A stretch of 64,000 nucleotides of DNA from Marchantia polymorpha subsp. ruderalis (taxonomy: Eukaryota > Streptophyta > Marchantiopsida > Marchantiales > Marchantiaceae). The position numbers and the translations under genes were made by a program. The notes beneath the pieces are model-generated. The model was not told the DNA's origin. It searched no databases and saw only the letters and a program-made list of their open reading frames with translations. The DNA lies in contig AP031358.1 in assembly GCA_037833965.1 (NCBI GenBank), positions 6,642,001-6,706,000 on the forward strand, given 5' to 3'. Positions 31,524-43,400 of the stretch are shown in pieces; the first letter of the stretch is position 1; every line of letters begins with the position of its first letter.

Positions 31524-31868
31524 GCCAACGTGTATTTGCTCTTGAAGCATCTTCCGAATGATCCCATGTTACAGATAGTGTCCAAATTCTACGAGGTCTT
31601 TCCTCCCATTCTTCTGGAGGTGGTCAAGGTCAAGAACCAGTGACCCAATGTTGATGCGCACAGCGGAGTTTTGCTACAATACTACGGAAGCGAAGTATTA
31701 AACAGTTCAGTCTGGTGTGTCAACGACGAGAGTGTTTTATCTCAGCTCATACGGGACCGCGAATTTGGACTCCCCATAGAAAGGCAGAAGAGAATGACAA
31801 TCGGATTGAAAACTTTTGCAAAAAGCAGTCAGCGAAGTGAATCGATCGCTCATGCCACTCCAGCATAA
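31524..31868 (+). pseudogene. Citrate synthase C-terminal fragment, decayed
   Basis: In one frame, KHLPNDPMLQIVSKFYEV and PPILLEVVKVKN, then an in-frame TGA (31641-31643, where a Trp codon is usual), then [15 protein letters not shown] and [20 protein letters not shown]. These blocks match the C-terminal part of plant mitochondrial-type citrate synthase: the PNVDAHSG segment with the catalytic Asp region, and the SQLIWDRALGLPLERPKS-like tail. The loop between them has diverged. With the nonsense codon and no upstream exons found, this is a gene relic, probably left after transposon-driven rearrangement. The live enzyme condenses acetyl-CoA and oxaloacetate in the TCA cycle. Confidence 0.78.
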
Positions 31869-32181
31869 GCAAGGTGTTGTACTGATATTTTGCACGTGTC
31901 TTAGCAAGGTTTTAGTGCACAGTCGATACTCTCCAGTTGACAGATTCTGTACGAAAGATAAGCTAACCTGCTTCAGCACGAATTTGATGTGTGTTCCTCT
32001 CAAACTCTGGTTTTCTCACGCGCTAAGGAACTTGGAGTATTGATAGACCATTGTTGTGTATTTGGTGTTCCAGATTCTAGTGGGGTTTATTTTGATCGAA
32101 AAGTACTGGATTGCTCGTCGAAACTTCAGTGAAAACTCTTGTACTTTACGAATTCCTGACTTGGAGTTCACAAAGCATTCC
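31869..32181. other. Intergenic, nothing recognised
   Basis: No motif or repeat seen beyond short open frames. Confidence 0.4.
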
Positions 32182-32345
32182 GATTGTGTATGATAGGAAT
32201 TATTCAAAGATTCCCCGGAATAAATGAAGCTCTAACGGTAATCAGACTCTCAAGCAGACTTTAGATTGTGTATGGTACGAATTATTCAAAAATTCCCGAG
32301 AATGAATGGAGCTCTAACGGTATCCAAATTCTCCAGCTGACTTTG
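32182..32345 (+). repeat. 82 bp imperfect tandem duplication
   Basis: Two adjacent units, 32182-32263 and 32264-32345, both starting GATTGTGTATG and sharing GAATTATTCAAA and GAGCTCTAACGGTA-like blocks with roughly 20% mismatch. An old local duplication. Confidence 0.8.
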
Positions 32346-33185
32346 TCTCTTTTTACGAGAAGAATTGCATGGCCTTGCTACTGTTTAGGACTCGGTACAT
32401 ACAACGGATGGCTTCTTCACTTTCTGATATTGTGTTATATAAAGAAAATGTGTGACAGCAAGATTTCATATCGTCGATCATTATCTGAGCTGAACAAAAA
32501 ATATTCAGAACAACTCAATAACCTTGAAAGTAAAGACTTGATTAACGTGCTCTCTTTCTAAAATATGGATTCCCCTTCCTTCATATATATTTATTTATCT
32601 TATTTATTTATTTATAAATCACATTAAAATCAATGAGAGTGAATCCAATTTCTACAAGAAGAGCACGATAATCTTCCTGCCTTGATTATACTAGAAGCTA
32701 TACGCGTCTACGCAGAATAATCTGAAAGGTGCATTGCTTATGAATCACACTCAGAGCTCGGACTCTGGAATACCAGCTTATAAACTGACGACCTTTCAGT
32801 CTGAATGCAAAAGAATGAATCAAAGTTCTTTTAGATCGATCAAATTCTTTATGGGTTGATTTGGATTGCAAACGTTGGAATAAAATAATGGAATTAATTT
32901 TACGAGTTCATCAAATGGTGCTGCAGTTGGTAGTGAGGATGGTCTATAAGTTCTTTCCTAGCCTTACTGATCGAGAGTCACGCTAATGGTCTTTCAAGCT
33001 CTTACCGTCGAGGAGTCTTCGAAACACCATTAAGTGTGGATACTTCAGCATGTGACCTCCAAAATGCGCAAGTACGAGATCTATCCAGGTCACGCTCACG
33101 AGGAGATGGTGTTACATCAATTCATGCTCCACTACACTTAGAGCACAGATCCGCACTGAAACTCATGGATTTTACGTACAAAACG
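32346..33185. other. Intergenic, nothing recognised
   Basis: Contains a short AT stretch near 32585-32620. The 97-codon frame at 32268-32561 overlaps the tandem repeat and resembles nothing I know. Confidence 0.4.
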
Positions 33186-34316
33186 ACCGTAGATTCTCTT
33201 CCACTGCATGTCTTCATGAATATTTTGGAAAGACTTCATTGAATCTACTACCTGCGATGAAAGTTAGTCTCTCATTCGTGGAACTCCATTCTCAAGAATC
33301 CTATTCTGAGAAGTCAATCTTCGGTGACAATATCCTCTTGCAAGGCAGACGGGACGGGCCGTGTTTGGTGGTCATCATCAGAAATCACATTATTGTCAGA
33401 AGAGATCTCAGCATTTCGCATCTTCCGGTTTCTGGCAGGAAGCGATGGAACCAGCTCCCATTGAGAAATCCAAGCTCACACCCTACTTCCACCCAAAGGA
33501 GGTTGATCGCCACAAACAAATGTATATTTCTCATGTCCGCAATGAGCCCAAATACCTCTTATGCAACCCAGTCACCAGAAGAGTCCAAGAATTGCCTCGT
33601 GTGCCAAAACTGTTAGTGACGGCTGAACTTCAGCTGCCAGGGACATACATCTGTGCAAATGTGCCTCCAATGGGAACGGGCGGTACGGAATCCAGACTTT
33701 GGCCAAAGGTGATTGCTTTTGAGCGTTATTCTGCTGGAAGTATATCTGATATCCTCAACATGTGGAGGTTTGTATAAAAGGATGATAACTTTTGTGCTTG
33801 GCAAGTGGCTTCCATCCTCGACAACTGTTCCATCAAACTCAAGAAAGTGACCATGATCGTGAGACTCGTACCCGCTGGTGATGACGTCCACATCCATAGT
33901 TAAGAAGGAACTCAAGATGTGCAACTGGAGGACTAGGAGGTCAAGCTCAGAAACTGTGCTACGGTGGGAGGAGAGACATTCATCCTCCTGACTTCCGTGA
34001 ACGGATCAAGCCAAACGTCATACTCTCACAACACCAGAACAAAACACTGCCGCACCATCTCTCGATGGTACGGCAGTGTTTTGTTCAAACTCAGGCCATT
34101 AAATCTCGTAGAAGTCCCGTTGAATGACCTCAACATGATTGCAGATGTTCTAACATGGAGAAGCGTATACATAGCGAGAGGAATGACTTGAAGGAATTCA
34201 AAGGTGGATATATAGAAACAAATTTGCAAGGAACTTTGTGGTATGAGGTGAATACGATGCCAAACCTTCTGGCAGAAGAATTGGACAAGCTCATGCAACC
34301 GGAATCACTTTTCTGA
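33186..34316 (+). pseudogene. F-box/kelch-like gene relic
   Basis: Pieces of an F-box protein in successive frames. The first is DSLPLHVFMNILERLH (33189-33239), then TGA, then in the same frame KLVSHSWNSILKNPIL: together the F-box core. After a frameshift the frame at 33361-33777 reads YLLCNPVTRRVQELPRVP, the F-box-associated/kelch signature. Later, 34230-34316 gives LWYEVNTMPNLLAEELDKL, typical of the C-terminal repeats in plant F-box/kelch proteins. Stops and shifts separate them, so it is a pseudogene. Living relatives recruit substrates to SCF ubiquitin ligases. The boundaries are approximate and the relic may extend to about 34660. Confidence 0.7.
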
Positions 34317-35272
34317 CTCCAAGGGGGAAGGGGATTATGTATGTTTCTGCAGTGGAAACAGCTTTGGCGTGATTATCGGTTTCCATGTACTGACGAAGAT
34401 TTGAGCAGTGCTCGACGACTTCCCTGCTGGACTACGTGAGTTTTACTCACACTCTCATTCTGGGAGTTGGTGTACACATGGCCAGGAGTGGGTCAAGAGC
34501 TTGCAGCATTTTTCTGGCAGCCAAAGTTAGACTCCAACTTCTAAATTCAATCACAAACACAGGACCGGTGAATATATCGCTCGTAGCTCACAGTGAGATA
34601 ACGGAATTTTCGTATCATTATGTATGCCGATGAAACTTCAGAGGATCTAGACAAGCTTCTTTCGAGTTGCTTTGTCATTCTGTCAATCCAAACATCGAGA
34701 AACTGTCAAGAAATTTGCTCTACGGATTAGAACTCTTGCGGTTCATATCGCATTACCGAGTTGATAGTTCTGCGCAATTGGAGTAATCAAGTGAGTTGAA
34801 ATAAATGATTCGTTTTTTGGATGAAGCATGTGTTGTGTTTAGATTATAAATCTTCTTATAGTCTTGTGAATGCTAATGCGATGCAATGGATTTGCTACGG
34901 TAGCAATTCAGCTAAGACACTTAGAGAATCCAGTAGGTGCGCTTAAATCTTTGGAGCCATCAATCATATGTACATATCCTGTACCCGCTCAAATGATTCT
35001 CATCATATACAATGTCCAATTCATTGCTTTATCTGGTATAGGAAGTTGTTTCCTATCACTTACAATGTCCAATTTATCAATTTTTCGATTACCAAAAGTT
35101 GTTTCATTCTTTCACCTTGTCTGATTTATCAATGTTCTTCTGTTACAAGACTTGTTCCCAATAGATTCTTTGTTTTTGCTATAGCTATTTCCAGATAACG
35201 CTTGTGCCGGTCAAAATATGTAGAAACAGAAGATATCTTCTACTAATTGTGATATACATCGCTCTTATGGTC
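34317..35272. other. Intergenic, possible tail of the F-box relic
   Basis: Short open frames only. 34436-34660 may be the diverged 3' end of the F-box gene (a Trp-rich frame is present), but I cannot confirm it. Confidence 0.3.
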
Positions 35273-35484
35273 TGAGATTGTTGTGTGACTTATCAGGTGA
35301 AGCTGCGCTGAAGACCCATCTTAATCCAGCTCTCTGGTCAATCCTTAAAATCTTTTGTAGTACCCAGTATGAAGTCGCAGTTGAGATTGTTGTGTTACTT
35401 ATCAAGTGAAGTTGGGCTGAAGAACAGTCTTAATCCAGCTGTTTGGTGAACTACAATAACCCTTGAAGTCTTTTGTAGTACCAG
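35273..35484 (+). repeat. 109 bp imperfect tandem duplication
   Basis: Unit one 35273-35381 and unit two 35382-35484 share TGAGATTGTTGTGT, ACTTATCA.GTGAAG, CTTAATCCAGCT and TCTTTTGTAGTACC, with small indels. Confidence 0.8.
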
Positions 35485-35620
35485 ATGTAGCAATATTGCT
35501 TTCATTTTTTGATCAGCAGTAGGGACTAGCATGTTGGATATTTGGAGGTAGTCACATGAGGAAGAATTGTATCCAAGAGACCGGAGTACAAGATTCATAG
35601 GTTAGACCTCAGTAGACACA

Positions 35621-36005
35621 GGTTATGTGTGATCATTATGGTCGGACATATCATTCTCTAAAGCAATGTTTTGACCTTCATCCAGAGTTGAGATTTGAAG
35701 GTAGAGATCTTGACCGAGGTGCTCCACGACGCCGAGAGCATCAAGGTGCTAGATTGATTGTATAGGTATCATCAGACAGCCCGTAGTGGGTGCTACTCCT
35801 ATCACATAGGCCAATATGGCTGCTCGGATTGAGCAGTTAGAGTAGATGCTTACTGCTATGGCCGGTTCTATCATAAAAGCTCATGAAGCAAAGAATATTT
35901 CCTATTTGGCAAATGTAGCCCAATTTGCGTCATTGATTGTAGTGACAAGAGCTGCTTCTTCTGCTTTAGAGCCACGAGGTGCGACCGTGGATTTAGACTT
36001 TTAGA
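35621..36005 (+). pseudogene. Retroelement gag-like relic with broken zinc knuckle
   Basis: One frame reads CDHYGRTYHSLKQCFDLHPEL, which fits the retroelement knuckle pattern CX2CX4HX4C followed by Phe..HisProGlu, but the second Cys is Tyr. After a stop, an Ala-rich helical stretch (AARIEQLE, MLTAMAGSII) follows in the same spacing with further stops. It looks like an old gag fragment of a third family; homology is inferred from the motif only. Confidence 0.4.
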
Positions 36006-36617
36006 GCGGTGAGGGTGGCAATCAAGTTAGGATTTCCCATTCATTATTGTTGTGAGAGGTGGACGTGACTTCATACATGAATCCTACACTACATAGTGAT
36101 TGTGTATTGAGTAATGAGGCATCTACATCACATGTTGCGGGCATAGAGACATCATCTAGTGCAATGATGCAGATAACTATTTCCGTGATGAAATCTCCAT
36201 TGTTTTCAACCACAGAATTGATGTCCTTTGAGCTTGATTTGGCTCGTGTATTTTGTGTAGAGCCACGTTGTATGAATGTGGGAGTGTCACTACTACAAGT
36301 GCCGAGATATGCGAGGGTATTGTTGAGGAGCAACCCTCAACGTCTACATTGAGCAATGAGACGACTTGGTAGACGGTAGCGGCAAGGATGGAGTTATTAT
36401 CAGCACGGCCAGCCATTTATTGTGAGACTATTGTCCCTGATGTGTGTATAGTGGACAATAAGAGTGGTTTGATTTGCTTGGTCAATTCTACAAGACATAT
36501 TTATGTTCTAGCTAAAATTTTGCTTGACTCTAGATATAGACTTTGATGTCGAGCAAAGCAGCGTACAAAAGTTTGGGAGTTCGGAGATCTATAACAACAG
36601 ATGTTGTATATGTGAAA
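36006..36617. other. Intergenic, nothing recognised
   Basis: The 97-codon frame at 36059-36352 has no recognisable motif. Confidence 0.4.
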
Positions 36618-37106
36618 TAGAATTAGAAATAGCCAAAGAGTTAATCATGATTAACTTAGTTATAACTAAATCAGCTAGTTATGACTAAGTCTAGTTAGTT
36701 ATAGTTAATTTTATCAAATTATAACTATATTTAGCTATAATTTCTATCCTTGACAGTGTAACTGGAGAAGTTTTGAAAGATTTGAATGAAAATTTCTATT
36801 TTGTCTTGTACAAAAATTTAAATTTCAAAAAAGAAAAATTTTTGACTTCATGTTTAGTTTGGATTGGTTTCATTAACCAGAGTGTTACTTCATTGGTTTG
36901 ACGAAGTCTAATGTTGACTTATTGACAATTAGAGGTTCTAGAAGTTATAAATGCACCAATTGCATGTTATCACCTCAATCTAGAGATTAGTAAATATCTA
37001 GAAGATTTACAGTGTCAATGGCATGTTGACACATATTGATATTAATCAAATTTACTATAATTTATCTTTGTAAAAGTCGTCAGATAAAAATAATCATTTG
37101 TTATAA
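36618..37106 (+). repeat. Decayed LTR of family B
   Basis: Aligns along its length with the central U3 of the B LTR (about 6216-6712). Shared blocks in order are the AGTTATGACTAAGT-type repeats, TTAGCTATAATTTCTAT, TTTCTATTTTGTCTTGTACAAAA, GACTAAGTCTAATGTTGACTTA-like, and CAATGGCATGTTG.CAC. Divergence is large and AT-biased. Only one copy of the TTCTATTTTGTCT box is present, against two in the young element. The ends are not preserved. Confidence 0.78.
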
Positions 37107-38325
37107 CGCAACTAAAAATAAATTTTTGGTTTATAATCAAATTTGAATCTATTGTAAAATTTATTTTCTTGAATCTAAATCATTTCAAAAATTAACCTTT
37201 AATTTTAAAAACTAACCAAAAAATAAGGAATTCAAAAACTAAAGTTTTAAACTACTCAAAGTCTAAATTCATGCATTTATTTTATTAATAGATTTTTCTA
37301 AAAATTTTAAATTTTATTTTTTGAAATAAAGCTTCAAGTTAATTTTATGTTGTGTATTACACACAATTATATTCGTATGTTTTATATAAAAATTGTTATT
37401 ATTTACGATTCTATGATTTTAAAATAAAATCTTACTTTAGATTTTGAAATCAATAACAAACTAAAATAATAATTTGTAAAAGTTTGTTATACTTGGTTAT
37501 CTACTTGTTAACAAACATTGATGATCTGAAATTCTTTTTGTTACATTTTTAACATCATCATGTATTTTTGTAAAAGATGTGAGTATGGCTAGTGTTTAGA
37601 ACTACTACATAAAAGCAAATTAGATATTCAAAAAAATAATACAGACTCTTTTAAATCATTTTTTCTATAATTTTGAAATGATTTCATGATTAACAAAAAA
37701 CCATTTTCTACAATTCTTTGCATGTTACTGTATATGACATTTTTATTTCTTTTTCAGATCTCGTATTTATTCCAGTATTGTTTTCAAGTGCTTTCAAATA
37801 AATAAATTTTTTTTATTAGGATCTAAAAATATTGACTTAAAATATATTTTAAAAATTTTAAAAAATTTTCAGCTATATTTAAAAAAATTATTTCTATTTT
37901 TTCACTCAAAATTCATTTAAATTTATTTTCAAATTAACTTTTTAGGATATTAATTAAAATTAATCAAATCAATTTTTCAAAATTCTATTTTATTAAAAAA
38001 ATATAGGAAATACACACAAAGATTGATGTTTTAAGGTTTAGTAAGGAAATTTATAAAATGAATTTCATTGATTTATATTTTTGATAATTTATAATAACAA
38101 TAAAAATTATTACTATCACTTTTGTGATGTTAGATAATTATGATTTCAAGTTGAAATCAATATATATTTATGTATATATCATTAATAACCATCTTATTAT
38201 ATCCTACATCATAAAAAATAATAATATTAAATTCATAGAAAACTAATATATTTACAAAGCACAATGATAGATCTATATTAATTTGTTTCAGTTTTCATTG
38301 AAACTCTTATTATTCAATATTCTAC
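37107..38325. other. AT-rich stretch without genes
   Basis: Very AT-rich with many A and T runs and no open frame of note. It may be decayed transposon sequence, or matrix-attachment-like DNA judged by composition only. Confidence 0.6.
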
Positions 38326-38628
38326 TCATTGTTTTCTACACAAAATTCTACACCGGTCTGATTCTGCCAGTCTGAAAATGCTTTGACTAGAAAGTAACAG
38401 GATTTGATGCTGTACATGAAAGAGGGTAATTCGCATCCAAAGCCACCGAGGAAGATTATTACACCTGAGTTTGGAGCGAGGAGCAGGCCAGCGGTGTTCG
38501 ATGAGAATTTGAGATTCGCCGAAAGTGATAGGAACAAGAGGTTCGCCAGTAGCAACCAAGATCTTAAGAAGATCCACTCGTGAAGATTGGCTTTGAATGA
38601 ACAAGGGCAATTTACCATTTTCTAAAGT
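38326..38628 (-). pseudogene. Unassigned coding-like fragment, weakly acyltransferase-like
   Basis: On the minus strand a frame reads SRVDLLKILVATGEPLVPI then TFGES, which recalls the 'GF.KLAL..G..LVPVF.FGE' block of DGAT2-type acyltransferases. No other part of that family could be seen, the frame has no start context, and the match is short. It could equally be chance or an exon of another gene. It sits in a less AT-rich island between AT-rich DNA and the A array. Confidence 0.22.
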
Positions 38629-39204
38629 GTCGATAAGTCACATCCACTATTCGGTCTCCAGATGGCCTTCTTTCCCTGGCCCTATGCAATCAACACCACC
38701 CTTCTAAGAGTGGTCTATTGCATGAATATATTGAAAAGAAGCTCTCACTTCTACCTGAAGCAACCTCAACGCTTTTAGAAATATGGAATGCGCTTCGGAT
38801 GCAGCTTGCCTGACAGTGATGGGCAGGAGCAATGTCAGGCTAGCTCCTACGCGGATATGGCTACTATAAGCTGTAGCTTTGAGAAAAGAGCAGAGGGCAA
38901 GAAGAGCCAGCGTTCTAATATACGACTAGATAGAAAGGAGTCAGGAAAGCCAAGAGATGTCTAGTACTCGGACTCCACAAGAACTACCGCAGTTTACTTT
39001 AGCGACTAACTTTGCAGTGAGTCTGTAAGTAACTGCGAGCCCCGAATGGTGTTCCCATGAAGGTTCCGCCGTCAGCCGGAGTGCATACAGTGGGGGTGGG
39101 TTTAATGAATAGTTTAAATCACTCGGTTGGGGAAGAGTAGTTGGTCAAGTGTGCATCAGTAGTTTGTCTGTTAGAGAAGCAGTAGCTGACAGCTCTTGGC
39201 TCTT
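38629..39204. other. Intergenic flank of the A array
   Basis: No gene recognised. CTCTT (39200-39204) directly before the first LTR is the expected left target-duplication copy; no partner is found because the right end of the array is truncated. Confidence 0.5.
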
Positions 39205-40451
39205 TGTGGTACCCCACTTTTGGCAATTTTGAGGAAATTAAAACATTTTTGGAAAACTGTACCTTGGCAGCATTGTAAATAGCCTTCGGTACATCACAAC
39301 ATAGTGAATCCGGAAGATCGCGGGGATTCTCGAGGGATCTTGTAGAATCTGGGATTTGGGGTGCAGCAGTAAGGACAGGCACCACCCTCCCTGCGAGCTC
39401 TGCAGTTAGGATCTCTACGGCGCAAGGCGCAAAACCCGCCTTTGGAGGTTGCGTCCGCGGCTGTAGGGAAACCCCCGTAATTAGGTCAACCCTCGGGCGC
39501 CTTGACCAAGTTAGGATCCCGTTGGAAAGAGCTCGACGCACTGATTCCAACGAGCCCAAGAACGCTTGGAACGGACGAGGACTTAGGGAGTTATCGCTAC
39601 TGGAAGAAACGGAGGCGGTCGCCTACGGCGGAAGGAGTTCGCCATCGGCGCGAATTCCGCCTACGCAGAGGGGGGGAATCAAGTTTTGTCCTATGCACGG
39701 ACGAAGGCGTTCGCCTGTGCACAGGCGAAGTAGGGTTAGGGAAGGCGCGAAGTCCGCCTACGCACAGGCGTCCGCCTGTGCACAGGCACTTCGGCGTCGG
39801 CGGAAAATCCGCCTTGGGCCCTAGAAATGCGCCTTGTGAGGTAGAAAGTGTACGGCGCCTTCCGCGCCAGCGCAGCGCCGCGTACGTCGGAAGAGCCGCC
39901 AGAGTAATCCAATCGGTACGGACCATGCGGACGGCACGAGTGGATGCGCTCTTGGACGGACGGAGTTGCGGCGGCGGAAGCGCCGACGGAAAGACAAGGA
40001 ACGGACAGACTGGACGGAGACGGCTGACCACGGTCAACGCCTTCCGCGCCAGCGCAGCGCCGCGGACGGAATTCGCCTGCGCACAGGCGAACGCCTGTGC
40101 ACAGGAGGATGTTCAAGTTCCGCGCCGGCGGAGAATCCGCCGAGGCTCCTGCCTGCGCACAGGCAGGAGTTGAATTTTTGTCCGACATGCGGACACACGC
40201 GTCAAGGCAGAAGGAGATTGGCCGAGGGACGGTACGAACAAGTGTACCGCGCAAGGCGGAAAACTCGCCTTCGGCGCTACGCCCCCATGTCCGCAGGGTG
40301 ACACGCTCGCGGAGTTCAAATCCGCCAATTCGAGCGTGAGAGTTTAATCGACGACGGCGGAGCGTGAAGCCGCGCGTGAGAGCGAAGACCGTTCCAGCGT
40401 ACAGCCGGCGCGGCCATCAAGTGAGACGTTCTTCACGACCAAGAGCCGACC

Positions 40452-43400
40452 ATGACCTTCGACCGGGCGGCGGAGAACGTCCCATTCTTGAATTCGCGAT
40501 TCCAATCTCTTGTGCGCGCTGCGCGCATCCATCTGCTGGCTGCGGAACATTCTCGACGTCGTCGCGCAGGAGATTTCTTGTTGATTGAGGGAGAAGTGAG
40601 TGCGCGTGATTTGGAATTGAGGGCGATTAGAGTTTGCCGAGAGAGAAAGAAACGCGGGCAGTGCGGAAGTAGAATGAGCGGGCGAGCGAACCCCAGGAAC
40701 GCAATGACGAGACCGAGCAGATTGCGGATGGTGCCACTTCGCCTGCCGCAGAACGGGCTGCGCGCTTTCGAGGAGCGCTTAATAGCAAGAAAGCTCGATT
40801 TCTTGCTATGGGGATGGAATTACATCTGCGCGAATATGGTGCGCGAGTGGCTAGAGCCACAGGGACCACCCTCGCGCGGATTGCGTCCGCATGTTGATCG
40901 GTGGACAGTCCAAGATTGGGCGCAGGCGTTGGGAAGATGTGCTGGCATGCCAGGGCATCTCCTTTTCGACAGCGAGAGTATCAAGGTGACCAAGCAAGAA
41001 GAGGCGCAATTTGTGGAGCTGTTCAAGACCGGGAGGTCTACCAAGAATGGGTACAGGACCCGTGATTACAAGGATCGATTTCGCCGGACTTTGTCCGCGG
41101 CGCTGATGCAATTACTGCAGCCGCACCGCGCCTGCTACATCACATTGTGGCAGGTCTCTTTTGTGGAGTGCGTCATCGAGGGAACTCCAATTCACTGGGC
41201 GAGCATCCTGCACAGGGTGATGCGACAGCACGCGTTTGAGGAGAAGGGGGGAACTCTAAACCATCTTTCTCCTTTCCTCATCAATTTTTATCGACAGCGG
41301 AATTGTTTGACAGCGGCGGAGCTTGAACATTTTCCGCCATTGTCCATCGACCATCCCGGGAAGTATGTGCGGGAGAACGAGGTCGACACGGATGCAGAGG
41401 AGTCACCGACTTCGACCCCATCAAGACGGAGGGACGAAGGGAGACACACCCCTGCAGCGCGAGTGCCGCGGAAGCGGCGATGGAGGGAAGAGTCTGAAGA
41501 GGAGCAGCATCAAGAACCCTCTGCTCCCATTCGACCGCGGCCGCTGTGCGAGCCATACAGCCGGCCGAAGCAGAAGGCACGCAGACTGGTGTTACCAGCT
41601 GACAGTGCGGACACGGCGACAATTGCGACGGAGATAGGAAGTGCGTCGCCAGAGAGGCGAGAGGAAGCGCGGACGACCGCAGGAGCGACGGGCCACGCTG
41701 CAACCTCGTCGGGAGAGAGGCCGCCTACGGGCCAAGGGCCTCCGGAGTTACCACGTGCGATGCGGACAGATGTTCCGTTTGCGCACAGGAGAACCTCCGC
41801 GGACGGACGAGCCTCCGCGGACCGGCGAACACAAGTGGACGTGGATCTACGCTTACGCGTGGGAAGGAGCAGTCCGCCTGTGCACAGGCGCTCGCCTGTG
41901 CACAGGACACCTCCACACGTGCCGCCTGTGCACAGGCAAGAATCACCCCCGTTCCAACGGAGGAAGGGGAAGGAGCCGGCGGAAGAACCGCCTACGAGAC
42001 ACCGGCCCTCGGGGCCAGACCCTCCGGCGCACCACGCGCCGCAATTTGCGCCTTCGGCGCCAGGGTCTTCGAGCAGAGGAGATACGAGCAGAGAGCGTGC
42101 GGAGGCCGCACCATCGGCGGGAAGTCCGCCGATAGATGCGCCTTCGGCGGTAGGGCCTATAGGCCAAGGAACATCGGGCGTGCGGCCCCCGGCCATGTCG
42201 CCTTCGGCGATAGATGTCCGCGGCGCTACGCCTGCGACGGACAAGGCGCCGGCAAATGCGCCTGCGCACGGGCCGGGCACAGCCCCCACGGACCGATCAA
42301 GGGTGCAGCAGACGGAGGAGCGGAGTGACTGTCCGCGGGATGAAATCTCGATGCGCGATGCGCAATCAAACCCCGCGCAGCCACCCTCCGCTCGACCGCC
42401 TTCGGCGACGGACGACGGCGACAGAGAGAACGCGGTAGGCAATCAACAAGCGAGCGACGGGGATGCCGCTCGGGTACATTCGCCTTCCGCCTTGGACATT
42501 TTGGCGACGAGCAGCGAGGCTGCAGCCGTGCCTTCGCAGGCAGCACACGTCGACGACGTGCAGCCCCACTCGGGGCAGTCGCCGACGCAATCAATGGCAA
42601 CTGAAATCCTCCACTCGGATGATGACGACGGAGGCTCCACGGAAGAAATGTCAGGAGCAGAAGACACCGAGGAGGAGGAGGAGGAAATTGTTGGAGCGCC
42701 GGCGGCGGCGCTCTCTGAGCAGGTGATTCCGTTGCTGCGGTACTTGGATCGCAAGGTCGATAAATACGCCGACCCACTCCAGCCGGGATCTTACATCGAG
42801 TTAGTGCGCAGGCGGACTCGCACTAAAGTCCACACCAGCAAGCTATTAGCTAGAGTGGACCAGGAGTTGAGGGACTTGAAGGAGAAGCATGAGTGCTTGT
42901 GGGGTCAGTACAAGCTTAATCAGAAATTCTACAAGCACTCCGAGAAGATGAAGGATGAGAAACTTGGCGAGCTCACTAAGGAGCAGGTGAAGGTCAAGGA
43001 AGCACTCGATTCTGAGCAGGCCCAGAATCGGATTTTGTCAGAGGAGCTCGTGCGACAGACGCGGTTGTTGGAACAATGTCAGCTCGCACGGCAGGCGGAT
43101 GAAGAATTAATCCGCAGGTTGCAGTCAGAGTGTGGCGAATTGAGAGCGCAACGTGCTGAAGCCGAATCGCAATTAGTGATACTTGAAGAGGATCGCAGGA
43201 AGGAGGCGGATCGCACGAAGGTGGAGACGGCGAGGCGAGTCGCCCACTGTCTCAAGGGCTACGCCCACTGGGAAGTGAAGGCGCAGGAGAAACTCACACT
43301 ACGTGAGTTTGAATTGCGCGCAGCCGGGTTGTTGTCAGGCGACAGTAGGAGTCGGCGGAAGGTAGCGAAGAAGCTCGAGGCCTTTCTGTCGAAGGCACAG

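Noticed and set aside
32268..32561. 97-codon ORF as a host gene
   Set aside because: Overlaps a local tandem repeat and has no recognisable motif or gene context.
39700..41940. CRISPR-like array from the repeated CCTGTGCACAGG
   Set aside because: Copies are irregularly spaced, partly coding, and inside a eukaryotic retroelement.
41510..42442. Long antisense ORF (310 codons) opposite ORF3, repeated at 52690-53622 and as 330 codons at 25775-26767
   Set aside because: It lies opposite the Pro/Arg/Ala-rich part of ORF3; GC-rich codons make the complementary frame open. No motif or start context supports it, and its length varies between copies.
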